Shown one piece after another: positions 60,188-64,000 of a DNA stretch of 64,000 bases. Each line of letters starts with the position of its first letter. Position 1 is the stretch's first letter. Source of the DNA: Amycolatopsis sp. 195334CR (GTDB lineage Bacteria > Actinomycetota > Actinomycetes > Mycobacteriales > Pseudonocardiaceae); the NCBI RefSeq assembly GCF_017309385.1, contig NZ_JAFJMJ010000002.1:620001-684000 (forward strand). The letters run 5' to 3'. The notes beneath the pieces were generated by a model, which saw only the letters and a program-made list of their open reading frames with translations, searched no databases and was not told the origin of the DNA. Both the position numbers and the translations under genes were made by a program.

Positions 60188-61630
60188 TCAAAACTGCTCC
60201 GCCGCGCCGGCGCACCGGCCGGACTGAACCTCCGCGCCGAAGATGCTGGCGCCCCGGCTGGGCACGAACCGGGCCTGGAAGAACCTCAGGTGGGCGGGTT
60301 CGTAGTCGAACAGCAGCCCGCCGACGATGCGGTCGCGCTGCCGGTACACCCGGATCACGCTGTCCGCGACCAGATCGAGGTGGCTCTGGGTGTACACCCG
60401 CCGGGGGATCGCCAGGCGGAGGAACTCCAGCCGGGGAACGCGGTTCTCGCCGGTGTGCGGGTCGCGCCCGGCCGAAACGCCGCCGCGTTCGACACCGCGG
60501 ATCCCGGCGTCGAGGTAGACCGCGGCCGCCAGGGTCTGCGCGGCGAACTCGCTGCGCGGGACGTGCGGCAGCGCCGCGGTCGCGTCGATGCACACGCAGT
60601 GCCCGCCGACCGGCCGGACGATCGGCACGCCCGCGGCGTGCAGCCGCTCGCCGAGGTATTCGACCTGGGCGACGCGCGCGCCGATGTGCGCCTCGTCCAC
60701 GGACTCGGTGATGCCCTGCGCGATGGCTTCCATGTCCCGCCCGGCCATGCCGCCGTAGGTGTGCAGACCCTCGTAGAGCAGGACCAGCCCGCGTGCCTGT
60801 TCGGCCAGTTCCGGGTCGCGCAGGCCGATCCAGCCGCCGATGTTGGCGAGGGAGTCCTTCTTCGCCGACATCACCGCGCCGTCGGTCGGCGCGCACAGGG
60901 CACGCAGGATGTCGGTGATCGAACGGTCCGCCCAACCGGCCTCGCGCTGCTTGACGAACCACGCGTTCTCCACCGCGCGGGCGGTGTCGAGGAACACCGG
61001 GATCCCGTGGTGGTGCGCCAGTTCGCAGACCTCGGTCAGGTTGGCCACGCTGATCGGCTGGCCACCGGCCATGTTGACAGTCGCCGCGATCGACAGGTAC
61101 GGGATCAGCCCGGCGCCGACCTCGCCGATGAGCACTTCGAGCTTGCCGAGGTCCACGTTGCCCTTGAACGGGTGTTCGCAGCCGGGGTCGTGCGCCTCGT
61201 CGATGATCACGTCGTGGAAGGTCGCGCCGTTGAGCTCCTGGTGGGCGCGGGTGCTGGGGAAGTACATGTTGCCCGCGACGTGGGTGCCGGGCCGGAGCAG
61301 GCAGCGGGACAGGATGTTCTCCCCGCCGCGGCCCTGGTGGACCGGGATGACGTGGTGGTAGCCGTAGTGGGCGCGCACCGCCTCTTCGAGCACGTAGAAG
61401 CTGCGCGCCCCGGCGTAGGCCTCGTCCCCGCGCAGCAGCGCCGACCACTGCCGGTCGGACATCGCGTTCGTGCCGGAATCGGTGAACAGGTCGACGTAGA
61501 CGTCCTCGGACCGCAGCAGGCACGGGTTCCAGCCCGCGGCGCGGATGGCCTGCTCGCGGTACTCCCTGGTGGTCGCCCGGAGCGGTTCGACCATTTTGAC
61601 GCGCCAGGGTTCCGGCGGGTGTCCGCTCAT
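60188..61630 (-). CDS. tpl: Tyrosine phenol-lyase (beta-tyrosinase family)
   Basis: 480 residues, the usual TPL/tryptophanase length. The PLP lysine is in VMSAKKDSLANIGG (Lys258). TPL-type features: NMYFPSTRAHQELNG (Thr at the TPL Thr124 position), YEGLHTYGGMAGRDMEA, GGVSAGRD (Arg389, matching TPL Arg381), IPRRVYTQSHLD, and the FFQARF end. Catalyses tyrosine to phenol, pyruvate and ammonia (reversible); tryptophanase activity is less likely. It is one base after the antiporter stop in an operon with a halogenase. Confidence 0.85.
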   Translation of the reverse strand: MSGHPPEPWRVKMVEPLRATTREYREQAIRAAGWNPCLLRSEDVYVDLFTDSGTNAMSDRQWSALLRGDEAYAGARSFYVLEEAVRAHYGYHHVIPVHQGRGGENILSRCLLRPGTHVAGNMYFPSTRAHQELNGATFHDVIIDEAHDPGCEHPFKGNVDLGKLEVLIGEVGAGLIPYLSIAATVNMAGGQPISVANLTEVCELAHHHGIPVFLDTARAVENAWFVKQREAGWADRSITDILRALCAPTDGAVMSAKKDSLANIGGWIGLRDPELAEQARGLVLLYEGLHTYGGMAGRDMEAIAQGITESVDEAHIGARVAQVEYLGERLHAAGVPIVRPVGGHCVCIDATAALPHVPRSEFAAQTLAAAVYLDAGIRGVERGGVSAGRDPHTGENRVPRLEFLRLAIPRRVYTQSHLDLVADSVIRVYRQRDRIVGGLLFDYEPAHLRFFQARFVPSRGASIFGAEVQSGRCAGAAEQF

Positions 61631-61631
61631 G

Positions 61632-62786
61632 TCAGTGCACCTCGTTCGGCTGTCGGAGACGGTTCAGCAGCGGGCCGGTCATCGCCGTGGTGACGAGCGC
61701 CATCGCGACCATCGCGGTGTAGAAGGCGCTGTCGATGACACCGAAGCCCAGCCCGATGCTGAGGAAGACGAGTTCGGTGACACCACGGGTGTTCATCAAC
61801 GCGGCGAACAACGCCGCTTCGGGCGGGGACTGGCCCGCCAGGCGCGCGCCGAGGTAGGCGCCACCGCACTTCCCGAGCACGGCGACCACGATCACGGCGG
61901 CCGTCTCGGCGAGCAGGCGGAGGTCGAGCTCGCCCAAGTCGACCTTCTGCCCGACGAGCACGAAGTACAGCGGTGCCAACGCGGAACCCAGTGGGGTGAC
62001 CACTGTGGACAACTCAGCCTGGCGAACGGACCGGCCGACGGCGACCCCGGTCAGAAAGGCGCCGAACGCGGCGTGGAGGCCGATGGCGTCGGTCGCCGCC
62101 GCACCCGCGCTGGCGAGCGCGACCAGGACGGTGAGCGTGGTCTGCCGCGACTGCCGGGCCAGCCAGCGTTCGAACCACGGCCGGGTGAGCCCGTGCAGGA
62201 CCAGCACGAACGGCACGACCAACACCAAGGGCCACACCGGAGCCCGGTCGTTCAGCGAAGCGGCGACCACGGCGAGCGCGGTCCAGGCGGCGACGTCGGT
62301 GAGCGCGGCGGCGCTGAGCGCCTGGTGCCCGGCGGCCTCACCGAGCATGCCCCGTTCGGCGAGAATCCTGGCGAGCACTGGAAAAGCCGTCACCGCCATG
62401 GCCGCGGCGGTGAATACCACGAACGCCGTCGTGCCCGCGGGCGCGTGACGCGGAGCGAGCCACAGCGCGAGCACCGCGCCGAGGAGGAACGGCACGACCG
62501 CGGCGCCGAACGCGGGCAACGAGGCCGCCTTGGCGTCGCGCCGGGTGAGCGAAGGTCCTAATCGGACACCGATGCAGAACAGGAACAGGACCAAACCGAA
62601 CTGGGCGATCGCGTCGAGCACCCCGCCGACCGCGACGCTGGGCACGAACACGAGCCCGGCCAGCAGCCCGCACGCGATTTCCCCAACCACCGCGGGCTGC
62701 CCCAGCCTCGCGGCGAGCGAGCCGAAGAGCCGCGCCAGGCCCAGCAGGACGGCGAGCGCGGCGAACACCATCGCGAGGTCAGACAT
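61632..62786 (-). CDS. CPA2-type Na+/H+ antiporter
   Basis: 384 residues with about 12 segments, a KefB/NapA-like fold without the TrkA-N domain. Conserved features are LGQPAVVGEIACGLLAG, AAMAVTAFPVLARILAERG, LTDVAAWTALAV (Asp of the ion site) and MNTRGVTELVFLSIG. Similar antiporters are found in glycopeptide and related clusters, where they may accompany product export. It overlaps the halogenase gene by 8 bases. Confidence 0.88.
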   Translation of the reverse strand: MSDLAMVFAALAVLLGLARLFGSLAARLGQPAVVGEIACGLLAGLVFVPSVAVGGVLDAIAQFGLVLFLFCIGVRLGPSLTRRDAKAASLPAFGAAVVPFLLGAVLALWLAPRHAPAGTTAFVVFTAAAMAVTAFPVLARILAERGMLGEAAGHQALSAAALTDVAAWTALAVVAASLNDRAPVWPLVLVVPFVLVLHGLTRPWFERWLARQSRQTTLTVLVALASAGAAATDAIGLHAAFGAFLTGVAVGRSVRQAELSTVVTPLGSALAPLYFVLVGQKVDLGELDLRLLAETAAVIVVAVLGKCGGAYLGARLAGQSPPEAALFAALMNTRGVTELVFLSIGLGFGVIDSAFYTAMVAMALVTTAMTGPLLNRLRQPNEVH

Positions 62787-64000
62787 CGGGTACCTGCCAG
62801 CGACGGCCGTCGGGAGTCGGCACGAGCCCGCCGGGGAACATCGGTGGTTCCGCGCCCGCGGCCGCACCGAGCAGGCCGCGCAACTGCAACTGCGCGCCCT
62901 CCGCCAGCACTTCACCCAGCAACTTGCCGGAAAAGTCCACTGAGGACACTCCGCCGACCAGCTCGGCGAAGGCCGCGCCCGCGGTTCCGCCGTGCCGGGT
63001 GAGCCGCCGCGCGTGCCGGAAGTACGCGTGCTCGTCGGACCGCGTCTCGTAGAAGGACAGCAGGAACTCGCGGAACAACCCGAATTCGCGGCGGTAGCGG
63101 GCTTCGAACTCGGTGAAGCACCGGTGCTCGTCGACCAGGCCGGACAGGGCGCTGTTGATCGACCTGGCGGCCAGCAGCGCGCTGTAGGTGGCCAGGTGCA
63201 CGCCGGAGGAGAACACCGGATCGAGGAAGCAGGCGGCGTCACCGACCAGAACCAGGCCGGGGCACCACAGAACGGTCCGGTCGTAGGAGTAGTCCTTGCG
63301 CACGCGGAGCCGGTCGTAGGGCGGGTCGGCCGCCCGGCGCGCGTCGCGCAGGAACTCCTTGATCAGCGGGCATTCGGCGATCAGCGCGGGGTACGCGACC
63401 TCGGGATTGCCCTGCACCTTCGCCGCCGATTCCCGTTTGACGACCGCTCCGACGCTGGTCAGCTCGGCCGACAGCGGGATGTACCAGAACCAGCCGTGGT
63501 CGAAGGCGGCGCACAGGATGTTGCCCGAGTTGGGTTCCGGCATCCGGTGGCCGCCGAGGAAGTACCCGAACAACGCGAGGTTGCGGAAGTGCGGCGAGTA
63601 CTCGCGCCGCCCGCCCGCCGACTGGTGCAGGCGGCTGCCGTGCCCGGAGGCGTCGACCACGAACCGCGCGGTGGCCAGCCGTTCCCGGCCGGTGTCGTCG
63701 AGGTACCGGACACCGCGGACCCGGCCGTCCTCCCGGATCGTGCCGAGCACGCGGTGCCCCTGCCGGACGTCGGCACCGAGCCGCGCGGCGTTGTCCAGCA
63801 GCATGCTGTCGAACCGGGTGCGCTCGACCTGGTAGGCGTACGAGGTCGGCCCGGCCATCCGCTCGGAGGTGGCGAAGGTGAACGTCCACGGCTCGGGGTT
63901 GGTGCCCCAGCGGAACGTGCCGCCACGCTTGCGGACGAACCCGGCCCGTTCGATCTCCTCGCGCAGGCCGAGCATCGCGCAGATCCCGTGCACCGTGGCG
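62779..64000 (-). CDS. FAD-dependent halogenase, glycopeptide (BhaA) type; N-terminus beyond the window
   Basis: The visible 406 codons start inside the protein (ATVHGICAMLGLREEIERAG) and end at 62779. Signatures: KRGGTFRWGTNPEPWTF, SYAYQVERTRFDSMLLDNA, the halogenase motif HGWFWYIPLS (WxWxIP), LVLVGDAACFLDPVFSSGVHL and RRYRREFGL-like end region. These match halogenases that act on tyrosine or beta-hydroxytyrosine bound to a peptidyl carrier protein in glycopeptide synthesis. The FAD GxGxxG motif lies outside the window. First visible gene of the operon with the antiporter and tyrosine phenol-lyase. Confidence 0.9.
   Translation of the reverse strand, partial: ATVHGICAMLGLREEIERAGFVRKRGGTFRWGTNPEPWTFTFATSERMAGPTSYAYQVERTRFDSMLLDNAARLGADVRQGHRVLGTIREDGRVRGVRYLDDTGRERLATARFVVDASGHGSRLHQSAGGRREYSPHFRNLALFGYFLGGHRMPEPNSGNILCAAFDHGWFWYIPLSAELTSVGAVVKRESAAKVQGNPEVAYPALIAECPLIKEFLRDARRAADPPYDRLRVRKDYSYDRTVLWCPGLVLVGDAACFLDPVFSSGVHLATYSALLAARSINSALSGLVDEHRCFTEFEARYRREFGLFREFLLSFYETRSDEHAYFRHARRLTRHGGTAGAAFAELVGGVSSVDFSGKLLGEVLAEGAQLQLRGLLGAAAGAEPPMFPGGLVPTPDGRRWQVPDV

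Overview
The window is uniformly high-GC actinobacterial chromosome: dense genes, many GTG starts, 1-14 nt overlaps within operons, TANNNT -10 boxes directly upstream of several start codons, and Zur, Lrp, TetR, ANTAR, Ser/Thr-kinase and type VII secretion families. Gene content (a glycopeptide-type flavin halogenase, ESX accessory genes, an Eis acetyltransferase) suggests a Pseudonocardiaceae member such as Amycolatopsis. The genus is an inference. No rRNA, tRNA, CRISPR array or intact insertion sequence was seen.

Left third (1-22300): the edge of a DHA2-type exporter; thyA-folA (thymidylate and folate supply); an Lrp regulator divergent from an EamA exporter and aldo/keto reductase; a HAD-like protein; an AI-2E family permease; an SPFH-CBS pair; an RDD protein followed by two tandem paralogues, one of them a lipoprotein; an orphan Imm49-type immunity protein; an Eis-like acetyltransferase; a GT39-like glycosyltransferase; a secreted GH43-like protein; an ABC-2 exporter; a serine hydrolase divergent from a regulator joining an IS30-type HTH to a MarR-like domain; and a PAP2-DUF218 envelope pair.

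Middle (22300-52600): a seven-gene minus-strand ESX accessory operon (PPE-like, Gly-rich, EspG, YbaB, EspC-like, large WXG-like, exported serine hydrolase) closed by a hairpin, next to an XRE-NACHT-membrane protein. Then two abutting gene remnants, an APC permease, a BVMO-patatin-SDR operon with its divergent TetR gene (compare the mycobacterial mymA operon), ureidoglycine aminohydrolase, a membrane Ser/Thr kinase, and a nucleotidyltransferase-like gene beside a TetR remnant. A divergent five-gene module follows: M15 D,D-peptidase, response regulator and histidine kinase on one side, alanine racemase and D-Ala ligase on the other. It recalls VanC-type peptidoglycan remodelling but has no VanH or D-lactate ligase. 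Next come enolase, a DUF6766-like membrane protein with a lipoprotein, a CBS protein and a STAS-GAF-ANTAR antiterminator.

Right part (52600-64000): a decayed catabolic block of five consecutive broken genes (two SDRs, an MFS transporter, an EthD protein and an acyl-CoA synthetase), each with a frameshift, nonsense codon or deletion. Intact acyl-CoA catabolism genes follow (alcohol dehydrogenase, TetR, acyl-CoA dehydrogenase, phosphotransferase), then a cysteine-free bL36 with a Zur-like operator. The right edge holds the likely border of a biosynthetic cluster: a BhaA-like flavin halogenase (cut by the window end), a Na+/H+ antiporter and a tyrosine phenol-lyase in one operon.
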